From Casuarius casuarius (lineage: Eukaryota > Chordata > Aves > Casuariiformes > Casuariidae): a DNA stretch of 64,000 bases. The notes beneath the pieces are model-generated. The model was not told where the DNA came from. It was given only the letters and a program-made list of their open reading frames with translations, and did no database searches. Position numbers and translations under genes: made by a program. How positions within the stretch are numbered: position 1 is the stretch's first letter; every line of letters begins with the position of its first letter. The stretch spans positions 5,263,784 to 5,327,783 of the forward strand of contig PTFA01000011.1 of NCBI GenBank assembly GCA_003342895.1, in the 5' to 3' direction. This document shows positions 11,511-23,568 of the stretch, in pieces.

Positions 11511-13067
11511 GTAAGATGGTTCAGTTGTGTCTGTGACTTGTTTTAACAGAACGTATTTGAGCAAAGAAGTGGACTCTCTGTGGTTGAAGTAGGGCTTGTC
11601 CTCAGAGCTTTCTTCAAATATATTTCCAGGTGGAAATCCCTCCTGCAAATGCTATCAGGGCAGACGAGCTGTGAAATGTCCAACTCGCACTGCCTTTTGC
11701 TGAGAGACCTTGGTCTCCCTTAGCCCCATCAAGCCAAATGAGTTGTGACATGATATGTGTCTTTGTGGTTTAAATCTTGTGGGAAATGGTTAATTAAACT
11801 TCCATGTGGAAGTTTCCAGCTTGTTCAGCTAGTTCATATATGCATTCACCAAAATATAGCTCCAATGAGGACTGGACTAATAATTTGTCAGCACATGGGG
11901 ATTGCATCTCACTCCTCTAAATTGGAACAGATCAGCATTTCCCTCCTGTCTAATACCCAGGTGTTATTTAGGGAGACTAGAGATGCTGGTTAAGCTGTGC
12001 TCGCTATCAAACTCAACTTCACTCTGTAGGCTCTAGGCAGATGTCTCTAAATTAGATTCATTTTACTGCATGCTCTGTAGCCCTGTGACAGCCTCCACAA
12101 ACTACATCTGCTGAGTTATAGGCAGGCTTTGACTTGCAGGCCATCATCTTCCTATTTGGTGATAGGAGCAATCTAGCAACCCTCACTGTTTATAGAGATC
12201 TTCTGTACACGTCATGGGTGACTGCTGGTTTCCAGTGTGTCTATCCTAGAGCTCTTCTGTTTCTGCTTGGTGTTTATCTGACCAGCAGCAATTCTTGGAG
12301 ATTATTACTTCTTAAACACTTTTTGTAACTTTATTAAGGAAATTATTAGATTTGCATCTTTCCTCCCTTTTCCTTAAGATATGTTTGTCTGTCTGCTTGA
12401 TAGCTCTCACAAACTTTCATTTGTGAGAGTTACTTGCTTACTTTGGGTATGTAGGGGAACAAAGAATAGATGAAGAAAAAATGCTATTTCTTGAATATGA
12501 AATAATACAAACCCAGAACCCAATTATAACTGAGCTAACCTAATACAGATCTCTCTCTCTTCTCTGTAATAGTGGCTGGGAACCATTAATCTCTTCTAAA
12601 TACCATGCTGTTTGCTGCCTCAAGAAATTAAGAAAAAGCATAGTAAGATTCCTAATACATGATGATTTTATATCTATTAACAACTCCAGCTGTGCAGATG
12701 ATACAAGAGGAATTACATTTTACNCTTTCAGGTGTAAAATGATAATCTGCCAAGATTGGAAACTAAGGTTTTGTTCTTCTGACAAGTTCTGTAATGGAAG
12801 AGTGTTGCTTTGCTCTGAAGCACGAGCAAATTGCCATTGCCGCTGATAGAGGGGACCAGCCCACTGGTTTGACAATAACCCCGGCAGTCCAGGGCCAGAG
12901 CTTTGGTATTTGCCTTGCCTTTCTGGGAATGGAGCAGGGAACTGTGTAGGGGGATTGTTGGCCAGAAAGATCCACTACATGGCTTGGGTATGAGTCTTGC
13001 CTGGGTTGTGAGTTGTTTCAGTGCTGGGCAAGTTGGTTTGCTTACTGCTTCTTTGGTAGTAATACTT

Positions 13068-13101
13068 CTAATAAGGTGTTTTAACTAATAAGGTGTTTTA
13101 A
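13068..13101. repeat. Perfect 17-bp tandem duplication
   Basis: The unit CTAATAAGGTGTTTTAA occurs twice without mismatch (13068-13084, 13085-13101), directly before a T17 run at 13105-13121. The lack of divergence points to a recent slippage or duplication event. Confidence 0.95.
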
Positions 13102-13104
13102 CTC

Positions 13105-13121
13105 TTTTTTTTTTTTTTTTT
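13105..13121. repeat. T17 homopolymer
   Basis: Seventeen T in intron 3, just after the tandem duplication. Confidence 0.95.
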
Positions 13122-16100
13122 CCTTCTTTTAAGAGCATACGACCTCAGAATAGATGATGGGGCTCAGCACTACCTCACAGGGCTAACAGTGTCTTTGCTC
13201 TGCACTGCCTCCATGTGAAAGTTCCTGCAGAGGGGCACAGTTGCATGCTAATTTTGTCGGGGACCCTGATTGGCAGTGCTTAGTAGTAGCTTGCGTGCCT
13301 TGTAGTTGTCTACTCAGGGTGGGAGGAGGCAGTGGGGAAGGCATGGACTGTAACTTCTGGTCTGTGCCTGATGTGCAGGCTTTAGCCTGTGAGTACCCGT
13401 TGGGGAAAGAGAGAGGAAAAACAAGCGATCCATTTGTAAAAACGGAGGATCACAGCAGACCAATGGTTTGCTTGTTTCTGACTCTTCAAGATGGCCATGC
13501 ACTGAAACACAACAGCACAGATTTATCAGGCTACTCCAGTTTGACACCTAAGTCTTTGAAAACAAGAGAGTGAGCAACAAAAGTCACCGCTCATTAGGTG
13601 CTACAGGTGTGATGCTGCGTGGCAGTGTCTATACCGCACATTGAAGCGTCACAATTCAGGCCGGATGCAGTGAAACCATTGTGTATCATGGTGGCCAGTG
13701 GCATTATGGTCATGTGCTCCCTTACCCTGCCTGCCCGTCCCTCCTGTGCTCTCTTGCTGCCCTGAGATTTGTTGCGAAGGGCCAGCTCTGAGCTCCCTCC
13801 CTAGCCCTGCCTGAGCCTGGCAGATTTGGGACAAGCTCTCAGGTGACGCGCATTCTGGGTACAATCTGCTGAGAGGGGTAAGTTTATTTGCCCCGAGCCT
13901 TGCGTGCACCCTCAAGTGGTGTCAGTCCGGGGACCATGCAAGTTACCCAGCCAGGGAGAGAGGCAGCTNCCGAAGGAGCAGGCCTGGGGGGCCCTGCCTT
14001 TTGGAGATGGCTGTTCAGGTCTAGCCCTCCCTGGCAATGTGGGTTTTTATTGCTCTGTGTCCATTCAGAGGTACGATTATAGTGAATATCACTATTCTCC
14101 ACATCACACAGAATTTCTTTACATTTGAATCTAATGTGGGGTGGTAATCTCAGCAGAGAGGCAAAAACTGAAGGGCCTGCAAGAATGTGCTGGTTTTCTC
14201 TCTCTAGAGTAGGGCAGGGATGTGGTGGCCAGAAAACTTCAGTTCTGGAAGCCTTTGCTCATATCTCTCTGGAGAATAAAAGACATCAGCCTCTGGCATT
14301 ATCGGTATATCACATTCCATGAGCTTTAGATGATTTATATAAGAAAACTCATTTGGTGTACCTCTAGTCATGGCTTTTCAGAGCCCTTCAGATATGCAAG
14401 AGATGCTTCTTTTTTCCTCTTACGTACTGTGGGTCACATTTCTTTTGCCACTGTCACATGCGATTATGGAAACATTTGCAGAATTCGTCATGCTGAATTA
14501 CATGCAATGACAGTGTTGATCACTAGCAGGCCAGCTGTACTTGTACCCACTTCCAGCTACGTTGTTGCATCCCTGCCATGCTAAGCCAAATATTTGGTCT
14601 CAGGAATGGATGATGCTGAATCACTTCAAAGGTTAAGGTGGGGGGTCTCCTTGCATACAGGCTAGAGTTTAGGGATTTCTCTTTCAGAACAGATTGCATG
14701 GGACATGAGTGTATCGCTGTTTGTGGAGCTAACAAAGTATTGATCTGTCTTGCACATCTGCTTAAACTTACATGGTTCAGGTTTAGAGGGATGAATAGGG
14801 ATTTAGCTACCTGATTCCCTTTAAATGTGGCTTAATCCTCACATTGTGTGCTGCAAATTAACCCTTCTAGAAGCTCCCATATGGGTTCAAGTGGGATTAA
14901 AGAAAGCGCTAGTCTAAATCAGAGTCTATTAAAACCTGCTACGTTTGTGGCTGCTGGTAAGCAGTGTCTTTCTGAAGCTCAGGTGCCCAGGCTGGAGTGC
15001 TTGATACAAAAGCGTGTTGACATAAACGCTTGGTGGCCAGAGAGGCTGATTGCAGCCCTCCACGCTCTCCACCAGCTCCTCGGGGCCAAGCGGTGTCCCG
15101 CCAGATGTGCTGGGCAGTCAGTCGAATGTGGCAGCGCTTGCAGGGGCTGGGGCTGCTGCGGGGAGGAACGTGGAGCAAGTTGCCTTGCTACTGCCGAGTG
15201 TGCTAGGAGGATATCCTGCCCTGCTGCTGGACAGATGTGCTGGAAGTGACAGAAGTTGTTTCCTGTAACCCTGGCACATGAAAAGCAGAGCAGGATTTTG
15301 GCGTATCTGAGGGTTATAATTCTCTCTGAAAATGGAGGTTTGCATCCGTTTACTTAAATTTAGGTGAGGGAAGCATCATGCTCTAGTTCCTTGTCTAACA
15401 ATGAAAAGTCCTCTTTTAGAAATGCCTCTGAGTCACTGTGTCACATTGAATACAGGTTTGAGTGAGCACAGCCTGTTGTCCTCTGTAGAGCTATCTGTAT
15501 TTACACATGCTACGTGTTTGTCCCAATCCGTTAGTTTTGTTAGGTGTGTCCACGTAACCTGTATTCTACACATATGAAAATTAGCTATAATGTTGGTATC
15601 TCAGAGGTGGAGAATTCTGCTGGTGTGGAAATACTGAGTCATACAATAGAAATGGAGATATTTTAAGAGGAAAATGTTTGTTTTATCAGCAGACTGCAAG
15701 TTAAAGCTTGTAGTAGCGTGGCTGCACTTGGATGACATGTTAGAACTGCGCGTAGTCTTGCCATAAAGGAGATGGGAATATAATGAAGAAAAGGCATGGA
15801 AAGTGTTCCATATTCAGTTCTGTAACTAAGGCAACTTTAGCTTTTGGACTGTTTTCAGTGGCTGCTTGGGCTTAACTGCTATACCTTAAACCTCCTTCTT
15901 ACAGTTATTTCTGTTTGTTCCCCTTCTACTAATCTCTGCCATCAAGTGGATATCCTCCTAAACAGATTTTTTTTTTCTTTTTAAGCTGGTTTGAACCATA
16001 TGAACTCTTTCACATCTCAGCTGCTTCCATTGCATCTTGGTGGCCTTAACTACTCCACTGTGCACTTAATGACTTCTTCATACACAGAGAGGTTTCTGCT

Positions 16101-16861
16101 GTCTGACTCTCTTGTTTGGTTGGTTGGTTAGCTTTTTTTAATTGTAAGCAGAAGGGGAAAAATAATACAGAACTGTCACCAATTGATTTTGAGGGAGCTT
16201 TGAAGGAAACTAAAGGCATTTTATTATGACTCTGTGACTGATGTTGCCAGGAAAGCAAGTAGCTCTTGAGCAAAATGGAGAGATCTTTGCTAAGTGAAGA
16301 GCCTCCGGCCGTGTTTTTATCGGTGTGCCTTAGTTTGGGGGCATGTATGTCTGGCTTTCACTCATCTGCTGCATGGTTTTCAGATTGCACTTTGGCCTTC
16401 ACTGTGTTAAGCTAAAGAACAATGATTAGACTGCAAGATTAACTGTTGGACAGTGTGATTTCTGTATTTGGAAATTATCTGGAAATACTCCCCTCCAAAC
16501 ATGGGCAAGTTTCCTCTGTGTGCTCTGTGCCCTATCTATTCACTGCTGAACCCACAAGTGTTTGGGCAGTGCTTAGAAATCCTCAGATGGACAGATCACT
16601 ATGCTGTCATCTTTTAGATGACTGTTAATAGCTTTGCAGCTCTATTCTGAAATACTGTCGACCGTCATGAACGAGTTAACTGATGGTACTGATAAAGCAA
16701 GGAGCTGGTGGTCAGATCTAAATCCATCAGCCTGTTAGAAGGTCTTTGAAAACAGTGGGGTCCTCCATTGGGTTTCATCATTAAATGATGGGAGATCCAT
16801 GCTTAGTAGATTTTCAATTTTCACAGATTAAAGACTGAATGAACATGGAGCTACTGTGGTT

Positions 16862-16925
16862 GCAGCAATATTGAAGTCAGTTGTAGTTGCACCTACTTAC
16901 ATTAGTGGTGAGTTTGGCCCTGAAT
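16862..16925. repeat. MITE-like palindromic repeat, partial copy
   Basis: The left arm ATATTGAAGTCAGTTG is recognisable and the right side ends TGGTGAGTTTGGCCCT, but the centre (GTTGCACCTACTTACAT) differs from copies 1 and 2. It may belong to a subfamily with a different spacer. It lies in intron 3. Confidence 0.4.
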
Positions 16926-17975
16926 TCATGGCAGATCAGGTAGTGAGTGCATCAGGATTGGTGCACTATGTGGCTGGACAGTATATAACATAACAGAGCA
17001 GAACAGAGCTGTCTGTGTAGCAGTGCTCCTTCATTTCATGAAATGTAATTAATTTGCTTAGCTCAAAATNTCAAGGGACAGGTTTTGAATCAATGAGACT
17101 TAAGTGCCTTACTGCCTCTTAAGATTTGTGTCTGCAGCTCTATTTTTTACTTTTGCTATGAATGACGAAGAATGGGCCTTCTTCGGGAAGTTTCATCTCC
17201 ATCTCCTGCTCTATTGTCTGTATTTTAGGTATACGCCCTGCTGGGTGTAAATCTATCGAAGATTGAATCCCTCTGGAGCAGAGAAATCCCAGATAATAAC
17301 ACAGGTTCCAAGTCTATAATGCTAAGACCACAGCATAGCAACACATTTATTAGATAGTCCTCACTTTTTATAAAGGAAAATGTTAGAGAAACTCATAACA
17401 AATGCAAGCTGAAAATCATTAATTTTTCCCATGTGGAAGCACTAGCCATTCTTGGCTAAAAATCTGACACTCTGTAGGTGAAATTATTTGGTATTCTTGC
17501 TTGCTGCAGGAACATTTTCCCTCTTTTCTCTGTAAGGTGAAATGCTATAGAAACTGTGAGATCCTGAGGTGTTACAGACCTTTTAGAAAAGAGATAGGGT
17601 CTGTGACTGGCCTCTATCAGGAAAAGTGATTCTGTTCTATACTGGAATGTCTATACGGACCTTGCTAGAGGATTTTATCACGCCACGGTCCTCTCCAAAG
17701 GAGGCCAAAACTAGGAAGCACACAAAGGATTTTATCAGCATTCCTGAACTGCTTGAGCCAGTCTAAAACTTAAGTGTGGTTTAAGTTTATCCCATATAAA
17801 CTTTAAAATTGGGAGAAATAGTAATATCAGTAACAGATCCACTAAGATAGTAGGATGTGGGTTTTTTTTGTTTGTTTTTAATTGTTTATTCTAACTTTGC
17901 TTGTTTGGGGAGGGGGGAGGAAGAAACTGTATTTAATTGTTATATATGTATTTTTTTTTCTTTCCTGAAATCTAG

Positions 17976-18019
17976 GTCTACAGCATCAGGACAAGAGCAA
18001 GGAAACTTCTTGGTTCTGA
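17976..18019 (+). CDS. VGLL3: VGLL3 terminal coding exon and stop
   Basis: The last G of the preceding exon (11510) joined to GT at 17976-17977 makes Gly. The frame then reads LQHQDKSKETSWF and stops at TGA 18017-18019. Human VGLL3, as I recall it, ends LQHQDKSKESPWY, so this very short exon is identified by near-identical residues and by exact frame compatibility with the phase-1 donor at 11511. The acceptor AG is at 17974-17975, preceded by a polypyrimidine tract. With the two earlier exons the visible protein is 266 residues. The human protein is about 326 residues, and the difference is explained by the off-window first exon plus shorter Glu and His runs. The sequence after the stop is 3' UTR. 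Confidence 0.95.
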
Positions 18020-18936
18020 GGTTCAGATATAACTTAAGATCAGTTAGAGCTGGAGTCACTGCAGCTGGGAGGGTGATATCCTTGACTCCTCCTGCATGGG
18101 GCAAAGGACACACTATGAAGATGAAGAGCCAACCATTCTGGTTTTGCTATTGAGCCTTTTGTTTGTAAGGCCATTTATGGGTCCCACAGTGTTGAAGAGA
18201 AAAAATAGCTTTTCTTTCTTTCCTCATCTGAGCCTGCTGCAGCTGGGCAACCTAACTCCTTTCTGCTCCTTTAACAGTGTTTTGTTTTGTTCAGCTTGAT
18301 ATTTTTATGAACAGTGTCAATTGTCAGGAAAAAGACTCTCTCTTGACTACAGTGCGCCTCCTTTCAGGAATACAGTATTTTGTAGCTCTTTGTGCATCTA
18401 TTTTTGTAGAAATACAGAAAGTTTGGGTAAGGATTGATGGGCTATTTTAGGATGACATATTTTTTTAAAAAAAATTGTAAAATTGTTAAGTTCTGTTTAA
18501 AGAACTTGCTCTCAGAGAAGCACTGGCAAAAAATGTATAAAATGCTATTTTTAGATGTCTGTGATGTGTTTGTGCATTTTGGGTTTTTTGTTTTGTTACC
18601 TCAAATGTCTATCTTTACCTTCTTTTTAAAGAGCTAAGCCTTCCTTGTTTCCACATTACTAGATTTTTGATATTTTTGTCCTTTTGTTCTAGCTTAAGCA
18701 AGTATAATTCACACCTAAAGTTTCAGCCAAATATTTTTCCTCCTGGTGTTAGATTGTAGCAAGCATGTCTTTATTTTCTTGCCTCTGAAGATGGCTTTGT
18801 GCTGTGCTGATTGTAAGAAACTTGCAAACGCCTTTAGCCTGGAGCAAAGCCTTTTGTTGTAAGAACTGCATTTCCAACCCACTCCTTCTTTCAGAATGGA
18901 CCAAATACTTGTGTGGATTTAAATGAGACATGAGTT

Positions 18937-19002
18937 AGGGCCTTGCCCATGATCCATTGAAGCTGATGAACAGAATCTCCTATGGGTTATGTTTCAGGCC
19001 CT
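18937..19002. repeat. MITE-like palindromic repeat in the VGLL3 3' UTR
   Basis: It is bounded by AGGGCC (18937-18942) and GGCCCT (18997-19002), perfect inverted ends. Inside are GATCCATTGAAGCTGATG and, on the right, TCCTATGGG. It starts about 920 bases after the VGLL3 stop, so it is very probably transcribed in the mature mRNA. Confidence 0.55.
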
Positions 19003-20186
19003 CTTTCTGTAGTGATCATAAATATTGGTATACTCATATTTAAACTCATGAGGCAGGACTTTCAGCTAAGCCATTTCAAGGGTGATATTTTTTAGCATGA
19101 ATATTCAGGAAAGAAATGCCAGTTTTATAAAAATGTTTACAACTTGTGGAAACAGAATGTTTTTTTTCAACTGGCCTGATCTTTCTGTTGTCTGAGTACC
19201 TCACAGAAAGCACTGAAGTTTTCAACTCTTGTTGACTTCAGAAGCTGGTTACATAAACTAAGACTTGCTTAGGGCCTTTTGATACCCCAGCTGCAGCTCT
19301 TGAATTTCATAAGGAGTTGCACATGCTCAGTGTGCACAAAAGATGGGTTTTGCTGCTGTCTCTGGGTAGGAATCTGAACTCGGAAACCATGTGGCTACAT
19401 ACAGCCCCAGCACTCTGCAATATGTTTGGGGAACCCCATTTCTGGCCTGGGCCTCAGGTCCAACGTGCATAATGAGGACTCTAGCAGAAGCCAGCGTGAG
19501 CCGGGTCCAGTCCTGAATAAGGGCTGCAATATTACCCTGAAGAGCCCAGCCCTGCAGCAGGCTGGCATGGGTCAGCCTGCATGCCCAAGCCTAATGCCTC
19601 CAGCAAGGGGACGCCACAGCAGCATGTGCTCAGGTGGGGCCGAGTGCGAGATCAGGGCCCAAGTTGCCTGATCCTAGCTTTCGTTTGGAAATTGCCTTTC
19701 TGCTCTATGCACCTTCAGTGCATGGATGTCTTTAGGATCCCTCTGTAATGTTTCACAAGGCTCTCACAGCCTATTATTTCTCTGCTACCACTCTTTTAAG
19801 ACATCCCTGTTTAAAAGACAAACCAGCCACATGGGAACCAAGAGATAACCACATGACTGAAATAAGGAAGAGTGCAGGCAGTGAGCATTGTAAATATTGG
19901 TTTGTCAGGTGGAGAACACATGGATCTCTGTGTGAATGGGAAGGGGGGAAGTGTTGGGCTGCGCGTACTGCCGAAATTCAGGCCTCTGTCCTTGCACTCC
20001 TTTTCTCCAGGCATTAGGGACTTGACCCAGTGAGGTGCTGAGCATTCTCCCTTGCCACGTGAGATGGCTTGAAGTGCTGGCACTAGGAGCATCAGGATTA
20101 TAACCCAATTTGGCAAGACCCTTGAGTACGTATCTTGATGATTTGAAGTCTGAGATAGCATAAGAAGGTTGTGCTTAAATACTGAG

Positions 20187-20211
20187 TTTTTTTTTTTTTT
20201 TTTTTTTTTTT
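20187..20211. repeat. T25 homopolymer
   Basis: Twenty-five T followed by G5, within the probable VGLL3 3' UTR. The reverse strand would be a poly(A) tail-like tract, but no retrogene body is recognisable beside it. Confidence 0.95.
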
Positions 20212-20453
20212 GGGGGTAGTTTCCATGTTGGAATGTGGAATTAAATAGTTTTTTGCATCTTTTAGGTCATTAACATTTCTTTTTGTCAATGAAATTCACT
20301 CTCACTACAGTCCTATATGTTATCACTGCTCTGGTGGAGCTAGTTCCTCAATTGGTCAATGAATTAGTAATGGAATGGGAAAACCATGTGGGAAGGTAGG
20401 TAGTAAAAGCACCCACAATTTGTTTACTTACCAGGACAGTATAGTTCAGGAAG

Positions 20454-20479
20454 TATCTCAAGAAAGAGTTCTTGAGATA
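20454..20479. repeat. Perfect 11-bp hairpin with 4-base loop
   Basis: TATCTCAAGAA (20454-20464) and TTCTTGAGATA (20469-20479) are exact complements around the loop AGAG. If the VGLL3 3' UTR extends here, the mRNA would carry a stable stem-loop about 2.4 kb after the stop. Confidence 0.9.
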
Positions 20480-22627
20480 GCTAAAAATCAGGAATTTCCG
20501 GCAGTATTAGAAATATTGGAAAAAAAGTCCAAACTTTTTTTTTTCCCCCTGGACTTGGCAAAGCTGGAAGGCAAAGAGGCAAAGCATCCCCAAAAAAGCA
20601 ATGAGAAAAGTGGTAATTGAACTGTCTGAACTTCAGGGAGGGAGAGTTTTGGGGAGGGAGGAGAGCAAAAGAAAATAAAAGTTTTCTTTTTGAGCTGTAC
20701 TGTCTTTGAGTTCCCTATGTAGTCTAGCAAGAGCAGCCAGTGCGTTGCCTTCCTCTTTGCAAGTTCGGATGATAAAGGACCTTCTCCTGTTACCCATAGA
20801 TGTTAATGCAGAATCAGGGGACAGGAAAGAACCAGGCCCAAAGTTTGCACTGAAATCCCTTTCTGGGTTATTTTGTTGAGTTAGTGGGTAGAGGGGATGA
20901 ATATGTGGTGAATCTGTTGCCTCTTTCTTCCATCTCAAGGACTACTGTTACGTGCCCAGTTTCCACTGCTGAACTTGAGTATGCTTAAGGAACTCTACAG
21001 GCTCTAGGAGACAAGTGCCAATGAAAACCTGCTGTTGTCTATAGCCATTCATGCACTGGTCAATCGACTTTGAAAGTCAAATAACTATTTTTTTTCCTCC
21101 CTCCGTAGTAACTAACATTCCCCTGTACTTAACAAGTGAGCTGAAAATAAAAATTCAAGTCCCTAGTGGTAGCCCTGCTTGTATAGTCTAAAATTTGAAG
21201 GACAGGAAAGAAAAAAATCCTTTCCTGTGACAAACTTTTCAGTTGAATTCAGCAGATTTACAGCAGATCTCTCTCACACACACACTTGTACATACACGCA
21301 CAAATGTGCTTATGAGAAGCAGATGCTGTGTTGGTATTCTTGAAAGAGAAGAGCACTCGCTCACAACATTGCAGTTATGGCATACTGATGGCAGGGAGAA
21401 TGAAACAGAAATGTTGAGACTGCTCATGCTTCCAGATAGGAAAAACAAGCCCTTAAAAGCAGGTCACAAAGAAGTCACATGTTTTAATGCATTACTAATG
21501 AAGTTACTTCATTCTTTGTGTGTGTTGAATTCTACTGCTGCCCCAAGAAAATGGATGATTCATTTTGTGAGGACCTATAAAACATGGTGTACTCTGTCAC
21601 TATTTCTGGGAAGAAGTGGGGAAATTGCTGTTTTATTTTAGGAAAATCTAATCCTAAACTCTTAAAAGCTGTCCAGGATTTGATTTCGTTCCTACTAATG
21701 CTGAGAAATCTGTTGTCAGTTTCTGTGTCTTCTGGTTTGGAGAATCTAGGGGGTTCAACCTGACCAGCAGTTTTTGAAAAGCAGATACTTTTTTTGTTTC
21801 AACTGGGCATTCCCATCCTAACAAGCTGATGGAATAACACAGCTACTGATCACCCAGCAGATTTGATTTCTGGATAGCTGAATAAGCTACTCTTGGCAGT
21901 AGTAAAATGCACTTTGTTCAGATTCCTTTCCTCACCAGACATGAATTCAGCTCAGTTATCAATTTATCTGATACCTGTTTCACAGTGTGAAAGTCTTCAA
22001 TGAGTGACAAGGTTCTTTCAATCTTCTACCTTCTCCTGCTAGAAAACATCCTTTCAAGGATAAATCTCTGTTCACAACTTTCGGAGAGACACTTCTCTTG
22101 AGAGCANAGATTGCAGGAGAGGAGTGCCATTTTTTCCCCAACCGTACTTACGGTCAACTGACTTGCACGTACCTAACCTTTCTGCTTTAAGTCTATTGTT
22201 TGTATCTTGCTCTCCTTCTCCTGCAATTCCTTATGTGTATGTATATATTTATATACATGTACACATGCAAATATACGTAGTTCCCTCCATTCCACCCTCA
22301 TGCATTTAAATGCATGTTTTTTGGAAATAAACTGAATGGCATCACTGAATCTCATCTGACTATCTAAAAACATGTAGGCAGTTTATTGCATTCTCAGTAG
22401 CCTCAGGAGTGAGTGGAATTTTTCCTTGTACAAAAGGTTTTCAAAAGCCTTGATTTGTTGTATCGTAAAGATGACCATGCAGTTGGTGGAGTTATGTAGA
22501 GAGGTGCAATATATTGCCTTTCAGCAGACAAGCATATCTTGTTGATTGAGATTCTTTCAATTTCAGGTACATTTTTTTCCTCCTCATTAATGGACCAGCA
22601 ACATATATTTCTTTTAAGAACTTAGAA

Positions 22628-22641
22628 ATATATATATATAT
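22628..22641. repeat. (AT)7 microsatellite
   Basis: Seven AT units in the probable 3' UTR region. Confidence 0.9.
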
Positions 22642-23151
22642 TTTTAAAACTCATTTCTTGGTTTTAATGTCAGCCTTTGAGCTTTCTAAAGGGTATTTGA
22701 ATGGTAAACATTGTTTGTGTGTGGATTTTTAAAGAAGTTGATGCATGTTGTTTGGAACTGAAATCCCATGTAAAGCAAGAAGGTATTTAAAAAATAAATA
22801 AATACTGCTTTTAGCCCTATGGGCCCAATCTGATGGTTGTGATGCAGGAAAAAGTTCTTTTAAATACTAAGGCAGTCTTTTCTGAGCAAGGTNGAAATCC
22901 TGTCCAGGTGATAGGAGAGGCGGGAGGTGGTGGTCTTGCAAAAGCTGAGCTGGAAGTGCTGTGACCAGAGATGCTCTTCTCCAGCATTGCGTGTAGATGA
23001 TTGGGCAGTCTCTGCACAACATACTAAAACCAGACAGTGTTGGTGGGTTTGTACGTGCCACTTCTCACAGGATGAACTGGCTGCTGAGAGGAATTAAAGA
23101 CGTCCCTGGAAACCTGTCTTACCTGCCCTTGGTCTGCACGCTGCCCACATC

Positions 23152-23178
23152 CTTCTTGCTCTTCTTGCTCTTCTTGCT
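23152..23178. repeat. Three perfect 9-bp units CTTCTTGCT
   Basis: CTTCTTGCT occurs three times head to tail. It lies within a short open frame that otherwise looks non-coding. Confidence 0.95.
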
Positions 23179-23501
23179 CTGTGGTCTCCATGACACCATG
23201 GGGGAACAGCAGCAGCTTGGCTAGAGTTCCCTGCGGAATGCAGAACATTGTTAGTTCCCAATTAAGGTAGTTTAGGGATAAGGGTGATTAAAACACCACA
23301 GCTACCTAGTGCAGCCACTCAGAGGCTCAAGCCTTCAAGACAGATCAGCTTACATCGTTGACAATGGCAGTTTACATGCAGGAGACCTAATCCCACTTCC
23401 CTCGGTGTCCATGGAAGACTTTTATGACATGGGATCATCAGGACCAGTCTCAAATGCCTAAACTGCAGTTCACAGTGTTGGATGGCACAAAGTGGTGACC
23501 T

Positions 23502-23568
23502 GGGGCCTGATCCAACATTGATGGAAATGATTTGGAATCTGCATTGTTTCCAGCGAGCTTTGGCTCAT
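23502..23568. repeat. MITE-like palindromic repeat, copy 4
   Basis: The left part GGGCCTGATCCAACATTG and the right part TTTCCAGCGAGCTTTGGCTC match a subfamily that begins GGGCCTGATCCAAAG and ends in the complement. The central arms are decayed. Confidence 0.5.

Larger units (their letters stand above)
11511..17975 (+). other. VGLL3: VGLL3 intron 3
   Basis: A 6,465-base phase-1 intron from GTAAGA at 11511 to the acceptor TTTCCTGAAATCTAG ending at 17975. It includes a perfect 17-bp tandem duplication (13068-13101) running into a T17 run, a GC-rich CpG-bearing patch at about 15050-15200, and a half-preserved MITE-like copy (16862-16925). An uninterrupted 133-codon frame (14848-15249) crosses the GC-rich patch but resembles no protein I know. 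I see no additional VGLL3 exon. Confidence 0.9.

Noticed and set aside
14848..15249. 133-codon frame in intron 3 as a gene
   Set aside because: It lies in a GC-rich patch where several frames are open on both strands; composition is Cys/Ala-rich without family resemblance. The patch is kept as a finding only.
20187..20211. T25 run as the tail of a minus-strand processed pseudogene
   Set aside because: No adjacent reverse-strand coding similarity or target-site duplication was recognised.
21243..21641. 132-codon frame in the VGLL3 3' UTR region
   Set aside because: No recognisable protein; it begins at a non-ATG codon and runs through a CA-rich stretch.
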